Source of the DNA: Morinoia aosen
Lineage: Eukaryota > Arthropoda > Malacostraca > Amphipoda > Talitridae
NCBI GenBank assembly: GCA_030386875.1
Contig: CM059562.1
Coordinates: 76,504,095-76,568,094, forward strand
Reading direction: 5' to 3'
DNA: 64,000 bases
Numbering within the stretch: position 1 is the first letter of the stretch; each line of letters starts with the position of its first letter. The position numbers were made by a program, and so were the translations under genes. Positions 12,084 through 24,086 of this stretch are shown here, piece after piece. The notes under the pieces are model-generated. The model did not search any database, was not told where the DNA came from, and saw only the letters and a list, made by a program, of their open reading frames with translations.

Positions 12084-13239
12084 TTTTCAATTTTACATTT
12101 TCAACAATTATTCACTTATTACGGAAACTTATTTTCCATGTAAAATTGATACTTCAGTAATGAAACTTCCTCATCGAATTGCAAACTGCTTTTGCAATAA
12201 AGAGTAGCAGCCGTAAATAGAAGCAGACAAATCATTCCTGTTCCAGCCTCAATGAAAAGAGGGACCGCGATCTCGATCAAGAAGGCCCATCTTCCTTGCG
12301 GTCTTTAGCGCCACAAAAAACTGGATTCGTGAAATTCGACCCGCAAAAAGCTGCGCCCAAAACTGGATCTCAGAGCCGGGCCTGGATGGGTGCCCTGCAT
12401 GCGCTTGAGGGGGGGAGAGCGACCCTTCTCTAGGCGGTGGCACCTTCAGTTTCGTTGAAGTGGTTCCTTAGACAACATGGTACGTGTGGTCCAGGTGAGT
12501 GGGTAATGTTTGGCTAAATAACTCCTTCTTTGAGCAGGTTTCGGTTTCTTGTATCGCAAAATTTTCCGCGTCCGTAGTTGCAGAATGCGTTCTGAATGTC
12601 CTTAATCTTGCCGAGCTACTTTGTGAGTGGCTTTCACGCGGAAAAATTTCAGTCCGGTTGTATGACATCGTGTGTTGGTGTGAACAAAGTGGCACTAGAG
12701 ATTTCTTCCCGCAATATATCCTTGATCTTTATTAAAAAGTTTATCGTTAGAGCTCTTTTAAACGGTTTTGATCACAGTTTCCTCTCATATGAGTAATTAA
12801 GGTCATTTGCTGGAAACAGCAAAGTCGAACCAACCCGTTGTAGATTTAAACGACTCAGGGCCACAGCAAGGGGAAATTTTTGACATATCAATGATTTGAC
12901 AAATTTCATCTAACTTGGAGAAAAAGTTACTACGAACGTTTGAGCTTACCTTTAAAATTTTGAAAAAATTACGGGAAATTTTGCGCGTTCGTTAGTCAGT
13001 CAATAATAACTCATGTTACCGAAGATTATCACGGATGTAAATTAAAAGGGGCTTTACTTTTTACCCTAAATTATTGTTTTATTCAGGGTAAAAGTTGACC
13101 GACAAGGTTTGCAAGGTACGGTCCACGGGGATGAGTTCGATGCTTCTCCCGCCTAATCCGTACTGATCTGTACGGATCTCAAGGTGAATTTTAAAAATAA
13201 AATGCGCGATATCATTCTGTACTTACGTTTTACACTGTA
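12084..13239. other. Intergenic sequence
   Basis: No gene could be supported. A GC-rich patch lies near 12260-12450. Short open frames (60-78 codons) lack recognisable motifs. Confidence 0.35.
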
Positions 13240-13608
13240 CCCTCAGGGGGATGCTATTATTCTATCTATGTGAATTAGCGCTACCAGAGAGAAGATTTGG
13301 TGTCCCGCGCTGAAGGTTAAGTAAGACTTCCTCTGGTTAAAATTGGATAGGTTTTTGTTCTGGTACGGCTCATTTTTTTCTGATAACTACGGTCCTTCTT
13401 ACAGCACCTCTGAATTTCTTCTTCCATTTTTACCTTATTTCGTAAACTTTTTTTTAACTTACGGTTTCCGTTCGCAGGAAGTCTCGTGTGGCAACACACC
13501 TCGTGCAATAATTTTCTTTTCCCTAGGTTCCATACTAAATGGCGCCCTCCCCCTACCTCTCTTTGAAACACCATTGTTGTGCTTAGGTAGGCCTAAAATG
13601 ACATCTAA
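13240..13608 (+). repeat. Dispersed repeat family R, diverged full-length copy
   Basis: Head CCTCAGGGGGATGCTATTATTC, then TTTTTGTTCTGGTACGGCTC, CTCGTGTGGCAACACACC and CATACTAAATGGCGCC, ending in GGTAGGCCTAAAA. More diverged than the copies at 17.5 and 18.5 kb. Confidence 0.8.
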
Positions 13609-16600
13609 TCTGTTTTATATTGCTTTATGTTACTTTTATTACAGAAGAAGTATTATAGCTCATGCGTTTATCGGTAATGCTGCAATGTAACCGGCTGCTA
13701 TGCCCATTTAATTTCTTCAATTGGCTCGGTGTCAGTTCAAGACGAATTGTAGGACTATTTCATTTCGCAATAAAATTAAGGATCCGTCAGTTGCGGGAGC
13801 TGCCCAAGTAACGCAATTTGATATGAAAGCGTGAGCATTTTTTCATGCGTTCGCTCTCGAGCAACGCCTCGGTTGTGCAGGTGTGTAGGTTTGTACAACG
13901 CCGTCGTGTATACCAATTTGCATTCGAACAAAACTTCAAAACATTTTTTCAAGATACCGGTGAAGCTACCTTTTAAATTTAGAACATTGACAAAAAATTT
14001 CAGGAATTGACATGAAAATTAAAATGAAATATGCAACGGCGTACAGCGAAAACAAACTTGCTGACCTAATTCGTCAACAGAAATGAAACCAAAAGAGGGA
14101 TTGCTTGCGGTACGTAAGCTCATCCGAATAAAGCGAGCATTTTTTTGAACGAAAGTTCATGAGGTGATTCCCTTGATTTAGAAAGGGCTCGGACTAACCG
14201 TAATAGCCAAGAGCTAGAGATGCTTTCTTCTCGTCGCATCCCGTCCGTCCTATTTCCCCACAGCCTACCCCCATTCCGACCCCTGCTCTGAGTCTTCCCT
14301 TATCCCTCCACCCCACAAAAACACACGACACAAACCAGATCAAGGCTTCATTAACTTCCTTTGCCGCGAATCACGCTGGAGAACTGCTGCTGTACACCCA
14401 GAAACGACCGCACTTTATCTAGCTAATATGGACCCGGTTCGTGACCGCTCCTCGTCATCGAGTTCGACTTTGCCGTTGGCGTAAAGTTTCAGGGAAATAT
14501 ACTATTCAAGTACACAAATCTATTCTGTCATAGTGTTGTTGATATCTCATGACCACTTTAAATGAGTGGCAAATGTGTCATTGGGAAAATTGCACTTACA
14601 AATCCAATATTATGAAGTTTTTGCAATATATTTAAAACGTTATATAGAGAAAATTTCAAGTATCAGTTGCATGTCATTGAAAAAAATTACGGTTGAATTG
14701 TCTCCTGAGTTGACATTTACCGCTGAAAAAATGATATACTTAGAAGAGAAAGTTCAGCAGAAAATTTAACACGTCTAAGTCTATGAATGCTCTTGAGATT
14801 GGCATGGCCACAATGGCATTCGTATAATTATTATATAAGGCACCCAAAAAAAATTCTTTTTATTCCTGGCAAATGAGTACTCGATGTACAATATGTTAAA
14901 ACTAACGAATTTCTTTCGTACACTTCTGAACTAAGTGAAGAAAATTTTTTGTAAAAGAGGAAACATTGTCAAGAGTGAAGGCTTTCACTCTTTACGTAGA
15001 ATTGAAGATTCAACGAAATTAAAATCTAAATTAATTTCATTAAAATATTAATAGCTACGACGCCATGCACAAATTTTCAAACGCAGCAAGATTGTGTGTC
15101 CGTTACGAAAAAAGAAAGTGGGAGAATTCATGAACAACCCTAACATCAAGCCCTTAGTTTATGATTTCATAACGGAAAAATTGAAAGAATATTGTGCGTC
15201 AGTCGAACGGAAATACGAACTTTCATCCTAAATAAATACATAAAAATAAGTTCGTATTGGTACATTTGTCGTAAATAAACCACTTTCATTTTCCATTCTA
15301 TCACATTGAAGACACAAGTCTGTCTCCATTTCACTGTCGCATCAATGATGCAGTCTGCTTACGTTACAAATGTTGCCTTACTCCGAGCGTGATCCCTGGG
15401 AGCCGCAAGCACATGCCTCGAGCAGCATATCGTGCATCTGTGAGTTATGTTACCCAATCCCTTATGCCATTGGCCAGTCCCGTTCAATCCAACGCTTGAC
15501 ATGACACAAGCGAGATGCACGTAATGTCATTTCCATGCGAGACCATCTGAGCTGAAGCAGCTTTTTCTGCGGAGTTTCTAATGCTCGGAGTCCCCAGCGG
15601 CAGCGGCGAACTCTAGTCTGTTCTTGCAGCCTCTCCTCAAGATCGTGTAGCGGACCAGTAACTTTTTACTGAATTTTCTCCGTTAGCTCGCGTCCGACCC
15701 CTCTTGCAGTGATGCTTTCCAATATATAACAGCAATCCGGACTGCGCTGCTACCTCAGCATTTGCAGCTCAAAGCCCATAATCCCACTCAAACATTTTGT
15801 TGAATGGGCGGAGATTTTATCCATAATAGCGAAAGCATTCGATGATGTTAGGAAATATGTTTATTCGACCTTACAGTTCGAGAAATGTATGTGTTCAAAA
15901 TTTACTTTCACCAGCATTGTCGTCTTCAATAGATCAATGACTACAGGAACGGCAGAGTCTTTGTTTGGCTTGGTAGCCGAGCTTTCAACTGTGCGCGTTT
16001 CGAGACCTCAAACTGCACCTGCACTTCACATGCGCTAAGAGGACGAGTAAAGCCGTGCTCTAACGAAGGTAATCCTTCAAGTTTCATGGATTACAATCCG
16101 AATACAAGGAAAACGAACTTCACTCGCCGAAGTTTCAATGATATTGCAACATTCCAGTTTTAGAATTGGCAAAGTACCGAATAACTGGTTATTTTAATTT
16201 TTTATAGAAATCAAGACGCGTAAATATTACCCGCTGTTAAATATTAGCGTATCTCACAAGTATTTCGAAGTTATTAATGCATACATTAAGGGTTGTCCAA
16301 ATTTTTACAGTAGTTAAGTTATTCCCTTAAGGAATATTCTACCCCTAATTGCATTTTTTTATCCATTCCTTTAGTATTCCTACTTTTCAGCACTATTCTA
16401 TCTAGTTCAATTAATTTTTCAAACTGAAAATAAAAAGAAGCATAACGTTTCCCGTGGAGCCGCAAGTACATTACTTGGTTTTGTGCTACAAATTTTTGTC
16501 TGGACAACTTAATTAATAATAGTTTCAACAGCTGTCGGATGTTTGTATTTTTTTCTTTGCTGTTACTTTTGTTATCTAGCTGACTAGAGGAATTAGTTCT

Positions 16601-17070
16601 GATGTTTTAGCTCACTTTTGGGGTTTCGAAAGTTTTGCCGCAATGATCGCCTTGGAATCGGCAACACGTAATTTACAAGCCTGTGAAGAGCATGATTTTG
16701 CGCTTTAAAATTTCGCACCACAACGTAAGGGAAGTTTCGTGCAGCTCTGGCAACGATATTGGTATCTAGAAATTATATCTCAATGTAGTGTCAACAACGG
16801 AGTTTTTTCGCCTCAACAAATAGCGGAATGTAATTTCTATTTTCTCTAAGTCTTTCTGGAAGTCTTCATACAGTAATAATTTTGGCACGAAAAGTGTCCG
16901 CTGTTAAAGCGTGTGGCAAAAATGTTAACATTTTTACCCTTTTGGACGACTGAAACCATCATTTCCTGCAGACTGGCGGTAAATTTTGATTGCCGTCGAC
17001 TGCTAGCGAAAGTTTGTGCGGGAGACGAGACTTGGCTGTCATGTTGGAAGGGCGAGGCGAGGCCATTTGG
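13609..17070. other. Long intergenic stretch without recognised genes
   Basis: I found no gene, RNA or repeat with support. Two stretches are less AT-rich than average: about 14220-14470 (CCC-rich) and about 15290-15800. Either could be a regulatory or noncoding exon region, but no splice or promoter signal persuaded me. Open frames are 60-70 codons at most. Confidence 0.35.
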
Positions 17071-17450
17071 ATTTAGCCGAATTGAATTTAAATGAAATTA
17101 GATTTATGTGAATTTGAATTTAGATTTATGCGAATTTAGCTTTAGGCGAATTTAGCTATAAATGAATTTGGATGCAGGCGAATTTAGATTTAGGCGAATT
17201 TGGATTTCGGCGAATTTGGATTTAGGCGAATTTGGATTTGGGCGAATTTGGATTCGGGCGAATTTGGATTTGGGCGAATTTGGATTTGGGCGAATTTGGA
17301 TTTGGGCGAATTTGGATTTGGGCGAATTTGGATTTGGGCGAATTTGGATTTGGGCGAATTTGGATTTGGGCGAATTTAGCTTTAAATTAATTTGGATTTA
17401 GGTAAATTTAGATTTAGGCGAATATAAATGGATCTATTTAGATTTAAGCG
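17071..17450. repeat. 16-bp minisatellite
   Basis: Units of GGATTTGGGCGAATTT repeat about 23 times. They are near-identical in the centre (17216-17380) and decay towards both edges. The 16-bp period makes an apparent 16-residue repeat (NLDLGEFGFGRIWIWA) that I do not regard as coding. Confidence 0.93.
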
Positions 17451-17518
17451 AATCTTATATCGATTACATTCACTATTATTTTCTTGATAGTACTGATATT
17501 GCTTTATTTGTCTATGAT

Positions 17519-17870
17519 GACCCCTCAGGGGGATACAACTATTGTATCTATGGGAATTAGCGCTCCCAGGGGGACTATGTGAGGGCCAGAGCTAAAAAGT
17601 TAGGTAGGCTTTCTTTTTGTTGAAACGGAATAGGTTTTTGTTTTGTTACGGACCATCTTTTTTCGATTCACTGCTGTCCTGTTTTTCAGCACCTACTACT
17701 TTCTTCTTCAACTTTTTCTTGTTTAGTGATCTTCTTTCTTAGCTTACTGTTTCTATGCACCTTATGCATAGATTTTACGTTCCTTCGACTCCATACTAAA
17801 TGTTGCCTTCATCCTTCCTCTCTTGGAACATCTTTGTCGTGGAAAAGGAGGCTAAAACTTTCTTATACAA
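17519..17870 (+). repeat. Dispersed repeat family R, short subfamily copy
   Basis: Well-preserved head CCCCTCAGGGGGATACAACT and GCGCTCCCAGGGGGA. It lacks the roughly 25-bp TTGTGTGGGAACACA core: TTTCTATGCAC runs almost directly into the CTTATGCATAG segment. This deletion is shared with the copies at 18551 and 21843. Confidence 0.85.
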
Positions 17871-18550
17871 TAATAATAATTTGTCTATGATGAATATTAT
17901 GACTCATGAACAAGAAATTTATTATTGTCAATAACGATTGACTGTAGTTAATTTCAAATATAGACTGAGGTAATATTATACATTAACTTATATATATTGT
18001 ATAACAGTTAACATTTCTCGATCACTATTGTTTCATTAAATATAATGCGTTAATGAACTCAGCTAAAAAATAGGTATGTATGTAACTGATCATTTAAATT
18101 AGTTTTTCTGATCCATTTTACCTTGTTCCGTTCCCCATAAAGATATAAAACCTTCCAGAGCACTTGAATAATTATAACAGATAATTGTCGTTATTCAAGC
18201 ATTATGATTTTCAAATATTCTTATCTTTCACGAAGTTGACACCGATGACGTCCCTGGTTCACCACCCGTTTTCATGACGACTGAACACAGCCGCACCCAA
18301 CACACGTGGCACGGGAATGCTCTCCTGATGATTAGCAATATTTCATAACAAATTTTAGGCTCATAAATCATAGGGTTTTCCACCGCATGCTATAAGGCAT
18401 ATCCGAAATTATGCGCCATTTTCCGATGAAATAAATCAAAATCTTCAATTACGCTTTACGTTCCACTATTCGCATTGTTTACGCACGTGTTGTATAACAG
18501 TGTAAATTTTCCTATCTCTAAGTTATGGTGAATATTATGTGGCTCTTTTT

Positions 18551-18916
18551 TACCCCTCAAGGGGATACAATTATTGTATCTTTGGGAACTAGCGCTCCCA
18601 GGGGGACAATGTGAGGGCCCGAGCTGAGAGTTAGGTAGGCTTTCTTTTTGTTGAAACAGCATAGGTTTTTGTTTTGTTACGGACCAACTTCTTTTCGGCT
18701 CGCTGCTGTCCTGTTTTTTCAGCACCTACTACTTTCTTCTTCAACTTTGATCTTGTTTAATGATCTTCTTTCTCATCTTACTGTTTCTGTGCCCTTTCTG
18801 CATAGATTCCACGTTCCCTTAACTCCATACTAAATGGTGCCTTCTTCCTTCCTCTCTTTGGATCTCATTCGTTGAGGATAGGGAGGCTTAAACTCACTAA
18901 TAATCTAATAATCTAA
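18551..18916 (+). repeat. Dispersed repeat family R, short subfamily copy
   Basis: Very similar to the copy 1 kb upstream, with the same internal deletion, and ends in a tail of TAATCTAA units. CCCCTCAAGGGG at its start is a small perfect hairpin. Confidence 0.85.
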
Positions 18917-19424
18917 TCTATGTGGCTCTTTAGATGATGCTGCCGGCAGTATATTGACCTAATGACATTTATAGGACAGATTTTCCTTGTGCATCTTACC
19001 TTCTCGCGCTTTTACTCAAAGCGATGAAACAATGTCACACTTCAAGCTGATTTTTATAAAGTTGTCAAAACCTTTTGTCGTTAATAACTGCAAATTGCAT
19101 AAGTTGCATCTTATGTTAATTTCTCAACTCGTTAAAAGTTTCTAACCCTTTTTTAAGGTTTCTCTATGTATCTTCTGAAGTTTTGCACTTAAATACTTGA
19201 ACATTCTCATTGTATGTGAGTTTCCGAGTAGAATTTAGTTCTTTTTATTCTTTACCGCTTGGTTTTCTTAATTTAATGCTGGTGCAACGTGGGGGTTATT
19301 TTGTGTGCAAGACCAGTTTGATGCGAAAAAACAGTTTTCATGAGCACGGGAAAAGTTATTCTGAAACACACGTAAGGTGGCCGGTCTTCTCTAATGCTAA
19401 GAAAGCTTTGAATATCTACATTAG
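18917..19424. other. Intergenic sequence
   Basis: No supported feature. An 81-codon open frame (19210-19455) runs into the AT-rich repeat and has no recognisable motif. Confidence 0.35.
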
Positions 19425-19690
19425 ATCAAACAATTTAAACAATTTAACAATTTAAATAATTCAACAATTTTAAGCAATTTAACAATTCAAAAATTTAAGC
19501 AATTTAAACAATTTAACAATTTCAACAATTTAAGCAATTTAACAATTTCAACAATTTAAGCAATTTAAACAATTTAACAATTTCAACAATTTAAGCAATT
19601 TAAACAATTTAACAATTTCAACAATTTAAGCAATTTAAACAATTTAACAATATAACAATTTGAACAATTTAAAAATTCAACAACTTAAAA
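19425..19690. repeat. AT-rich 9-bp minisatellite with about 35-bp higher order
   Basis: Units of AACAATTTA, AGCAATTTA and AACAATTTC alternate in a fixed order, giving a higher-order period of about 35 bp that repeats about four times around 19510-19650. Confidence 0.92.
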
Positions 19691-20436
19691 AAATCATTTA
19701 CCACAAGCGATACAGTCGTAGGTTGTTTCTTAAGTCTAGTAAAATGGTCGCATTTGAGCACAACTACTTCTGAGCCCGAATAAGTTCAGTGACTTCTAGG
19801 GCATCCTATCATCAAGGCTATTCTAAGGTGTACAATTGTTTGACTAAATTCGCTTAACCTAGTTGCAAACTAGCCTGATACTAGCCTGATCAATGAATTA
19901 GTTCACTTGAGATTCGATGCTTAATTTTACACCTCCCTCTTCCATGCTTTAGCGTTTTTCCCTTAACAGTGGCGCTTTTTTTACGAGCTTTTCGATTTGT
20001 AAAGCAATTACCCGAGTTTATACAAGCTGGAATATTCTGAAGAGTTTTTACCACGGAAACTTTGAACTTCTCCGATATTTGGTTTGATACCGTGAGGCTA
20101 TTCAGGTGAAAGTGATCTTTTTTATATAATTTACTGTTGGATTGCTGAAAACGTGACAATGTGGACCCTGAAATTTTTATGCTTCCATTTTTATTATTTC
20201 TTCAAAGCTGGACGTTATGAAACTTTTTATTCAGAGTTGATGAACCACCGAATTTTCGAGTTTTCAACTTCAAAACCCATGGCTTTTGCCACTGTTGAAA
20301 TTTTCTATTGAAATTGCACTACATAGAGTTTTTCATTTCGTGACCACTCGCAAGTTAATTATTTCCCTGTGAACAATATTTAATCAAGTTTCGATTACTT
20401 CTGACTTGAAAAATATTTGAAATTTCTTCATGCAGT

Positions 20437-20850
20437 ATGTCAAGCAAAGAACAAAACCGAATCATTTTAGAACTGATTTAGACCATCACGGACTTGAATA
20501 AAACAATCGCAGACTTGATCCAGACAATCGTGGAGTTGAATCAGGCAATCATCCTCACGCCGTCAGCTCCCTGTATCGGTCACCCTAACGTTGTCACTCC
20601 TAGTATTGTCCAGCCTCGCGCCGTCACCAGTATTGAGTCTAGACACCAGTTGTATTGTCCAGCCTCCCGCTGTCAACTTCTAGTATTGTCCAGCCCCCGC
20701 TGCCGCTCCCAGTATTGTCCAGCCTCCCGCTGTCAACTCCTCGTACTGCTCAGCCTGAACTTTGAGGCCGATAACTCCACAAGTTCGTACGTTCATGTCT
20801 ACGCAATCACTGGTGGCGCCTGCGTCCCCGCGCGTCCGGAAGGCTAATGT
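20437..20850 (+). pseudogene. Possible broken coiled-coil ORF
   Basis: An ATG at 20437 opens a frame reading MSSKEQNRIILELI, then an in-frame TAG (20479-20481), then TITDLNKTIADLIQTIVEL, which continues open to 20847. Hydrophobic residues fall at 3/4 spacing (I/L every 3-4 positions), as in a short coiled coil, and the degenerate TITDLNKT/IADLIQT/IVELNQA units repeat every seven residues. A proline/serine-rich stretch follows, built on a tandem repeat. This resembles the N-terminus of some retroelement Gag-like proteins, but no diagnostic motif is visible and the family is unknown. Confidence 0.3.
20625..20760. repeat. About 34-bp tandem repeat (CCAGCCTCCCGCTGTCAACT)
   Basis: Three to four imperfect units containing GTATTGTCCAGCC and CCGCTGTCAACT, inside the possible broken ORF. 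Confidence 0.8.
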
Positions 20851-21842
20851 CAGGGTGGTATGCGGCGCGTCTCGCTCATTTTTACGATCGTCCTAAACGT
20901 TGTTCTGGCCGGAGCTTAGCGACATTTTTACAGCGCACGCCAGAATTGGCCTCTCGCTTCATGGGCCCAGGACCATGCCATGTCCTGGCCCTGGGACAGG
21001 TTACGCTGTCCCTCAAAATTGCCCTCTCCAGCGCCGGTGTTTGAGTTTGGGAGGCAATGATCAGTCTTTCCCAGCTTGTGGAAATGCGATGTCAATGATT
21101 TATTGAACTGGTGAGTTTGGTGCACTTCATCTTTAATTTATGAGAGTAATTTACGAATGAGTAGTGAAAAGTTTTGTCATTGATCGTTGGATGTAACGCA
21201 ATTTTTTTCGAGTTGGCAGAAAGGGAATTCGACTCGTCAATGTAACAGGATCAGTGAGTCGCGATTTGGTTTTCTATTCTTGTTACCTGGAATCATGTCA
21301 AACTGAGTTAGCGATTGCAGGAACCTTGGTAGCGCAGTTGCACGGGAAAATGCATTGACATTATCGAACGATTGTCGGAACCAAAAAGTTATTATCGGAA
21401 ATCGTTGCCTGCTGTCGCTATGACGCGAGAAAATCGACAGTCATGTTATTCCTCTTGCCCATTATAGTTTTGCTTCAGGAGTTACCGACAAAAAAATATG
21501 GGAGGAAAACGGCACCTGAAAGTCTCTCTAAGCAAGAAAGTGTAAACTTTCGATGGCTTTGGATTTTCTTATCGAATGGGATAGCAATTTTTATTTGCAA
21601 ATGAGATGAGCTTTTATTCGTTTTCCGAAGGATTTCTGGGCTTTTAGCACCTCGTGCGATTGAGCAAATTATAACTGTGTTCATAAACTATAAGCAGCGA
21701 GGAAAAGTTTGAGCGATTCTGAGCTCCTGCTCGGAGATAATTCTGCTGATGAGCCCCGGAAGGGCGCACTGATGCGGGCGCCGCGGTGCAAGAGCAGCGA
21801 TCTTCCACACTTCCCTGGGCCTGAGCCAAGAGGATTGTTTTT
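20851..21842. other. Intergenic sequence
   Basis: Nothing recognised. Moderately GC-rich up to about 21050. Short open frames without motifs. Confidence 0.35.
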
Positions 21843-22110
21843 TTGAGATGTAGGCCTTCTTTTTGTTAAAATAAAATGTTTTCGTTTTGTTGAGGACCAT
21901 CTTTTTTCTGTTCACTGCTATCCTATTTTTCAGCACCTTGCTTCTTCGACTTTGATCTTGTTTCATAGTCTTATTTCTCAATTTACTGTTTCCATGCCCT
22001 TTCTCCTCAGATTCCGCGATTCCTTTAACTCCATACTAAATGGTGCCTTCCTCCTTCCTTTCTTTGGATCGCCTTTGTGGCGGATAGGTAGGTATAAACT
22101 AATAATCTAA
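21843..22110 (+). repeat. Dispersed repeat family R, 5'-truncated short-subfamily copy
   Basis: Starts at GTAGGCCTTCTTTTTG, lacks the head, has the internal deletion of the short subfamily and ends with TAATAATCTAATC. Confidence 0.85.
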
Positions 22111-22163
22111 TCTAGTCGACATTTACCTCACCGAGATAACTTTCCTCAATACAATCACCGAGA

Positions 22164-22327
22164 TGAGTTAAAATAAAATTCAGTATTCAATTCAAATTTG
22201 AAGTTAAACGTTGTCAGCAATTTTATGAATATCAAACAGTAACTGGGTCCATTAAATGCCATTAATTGTAAAAAGATTAACATATTTCGAACGGCCCATC
22301 GACGGGTCGTATCGCAGCCGGAAGGAC
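22164..22327. mobile_element. piggyBac-like MITE family B copy
   Basis: Carries the family B segments AACTGGGTCCATTAAAT and CGGCCCATCGACGGGTCG and ends GCCGGAAGGAC next to TTAA (22328-22331). The left end is diverged. It shares this TTAA with the family A element that starts at 22332. Confidence 0.6.
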
Positions 22328-22331
22328 TTAA

Positions 22332-22549
22332 CACGTTTTCTGCGGCAGGTGAAACTGAAGTTAAAATGCAACTCAAATTTAAAGTCATTTTTATTAAGCA
22401 ATGTTGGTAATAGTAAACATTAACTGGATCATGCTTTCATTTAGTTCTTATCAAGTATTTTTTAAATTGAGTTTGTGACTACTGGTTGGTCAGCAACATA
22501 ACGAAAACTCCCTCAGTGACTAAATATGGCCCACGTCGCAGTCAAAGTG
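22332..22549 (-). mobile_element. piggyBac-like MITE family A copy, TTAA-flanked
   Basis: 218 bp between TTAA at 22328-22331 and TTAA at 22550-22553. The ends are CACGTTTTCTGCGGCAGG and CACGTCGCAGTCAAAGTG, imperfect inverted repeats. TTAA target choice and CACTTTGACTGC-type ends are hallmarks of piggyBac transposons and their MITEs. No ORF, so it would need a transposase made elsewhere. Confidence 0.8.
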
Positions 22550-22553
22550 TTAA

Positions 22554-24086
22554 CATCTGATTTAATCAAGATCTGAAACAAAATCCTGTAGTAAAGGAGT
22601 GAATTTTTCAAGCTCGCTTCGAAATTTGAAAGTTAACTAAGCCGTGTAATTCTCGGGAAATCGAGATGTGAGGTACCGAAATTTATAACATCAGTTCAAA
22701 TCTGAAGGATTCGTTCGATATAAGAAAAAATGTAAGTCGAAGTTATACTTCATGTTTTTAAATATTGGTGAAGGTGGTCTTTGATGTATTGAATTAACAA
22801 TCATTTGAAATTTTTTTCTCTCTTAATCCATGTTTGTCTCACGGTTTTTCAGTAAACTGCTTTCGCTTATAGGTTAAAGAAATTCATTACGGTTCGCCCA
22901 AACTATTTTAAAGCCTGCATGGCTCAAGCTTTCTTAGGTAAATTTATAATTTGTAATCTAAATCTAAAAAAAAAGCATTTTATTCAGTCACTCTTTCATT
23001 CACCAAGTCTCTTAAAAAATACAAACATTGCTCGAAGTTTACATGCTTAAAAGATTGAGTTTCATTTTATCTGCATATCAGTCGTTAGAATTTGAAATAT
23101 AATCGAATGTTTAAGCGTATTTTGTAAGCTTATAAAACCCTGGAAATCGTATTTGTTTACTTAGCTATCGCTGTACAAGCTCTCCTTCCACCAGTACCAT
23201 AGCACAAATTTCGACACTCTCTTTTCAATATTGTGATAAGCAAATTGACGACCTGTTTTTGGTAAAAACATAAAATATAATTCAACTGGCTGTGCATTCT
23301 ATAAAAAATTAATTTTTTACTGTTACGAAAGATGAATTACATATTATTTTTGGTTCAATTTATTATAATAATCCCATTCGCTGTACAGTGAGGTTGAACG
23401 ACCTAACAAACGTTCTTTCTACGAGAAATATTTCAATCACATGAGCAAATTTTATAAAAAATCAACTTATGATGAGTAATCTTACCCTCGCATAAAGCAA
23501 GATCATCCACTAAATTCTTGGTCTAATAGTGTCCATAAACAGCAGGACCTAACCAAATGGTCACAGAAGTTGTCCATATTTCAATTTTGTTCGTGTTTTG
23601 TCCGTCCTTACATTACATTTTAAGGTTGAAGCGGTATCATAGTTACGGTTGACTGTCGCAGCAAGGGTCAACTGTCGGTCGGTACACTGAAAATTTAGGG
23701 TTAGATCAAGAAACTCTATTTAAACTCAAGAAAGTTTAATTTAGGTTAGGGTATGTTATGCTAGGAAAAGGAAGGAGAGGATGTGATAGGCTAATAATCG
23801 TTGGATATGTTTGGTTAGGAGAGGTTAATCTAGGTTAGATTATGATTGAATGAGAAAGGTTTAAATCGGTTAAAATGGGTTCAATAGATTGGGGGTAAGT
23901 GGAATTAAGTGATTGTTTCTCGGGTTCAACCGACTATATTCTAATTCCGGTCGCACTTCGCTTGTCCGTCAGTCAGTCACTCTTGCAACACGCTTTCCAA
24001 TCTTATGCATACACACACGTCTTCAACTCACAGTATCTTTAATAATTAAAATCAAAAAACTCCTTACACCAAACTAGGAATGAATA
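22554..24086. other. Intergenic sequence with TTAGGTT-like motifs
   Basis: No gene was recognised. Scattered TTAGGTTAGG-type motifs occur at 23741-23850. These resemble the insect telomere repeat TTAGG, but they are short and irregular, as is common in insect intergenic DNA, and are not a telomere. Confidence 0.4.

Noticed and set aside
17162-17401. 79-codon repeat protein
   Set aside because: Caused by the 16-bp minisatellite.
23741-23850. Telomere-like TTAGG repeats
   Set aside because: Only a few irregular words, inside ordinary intergenic DNA. Not a telomeric array.
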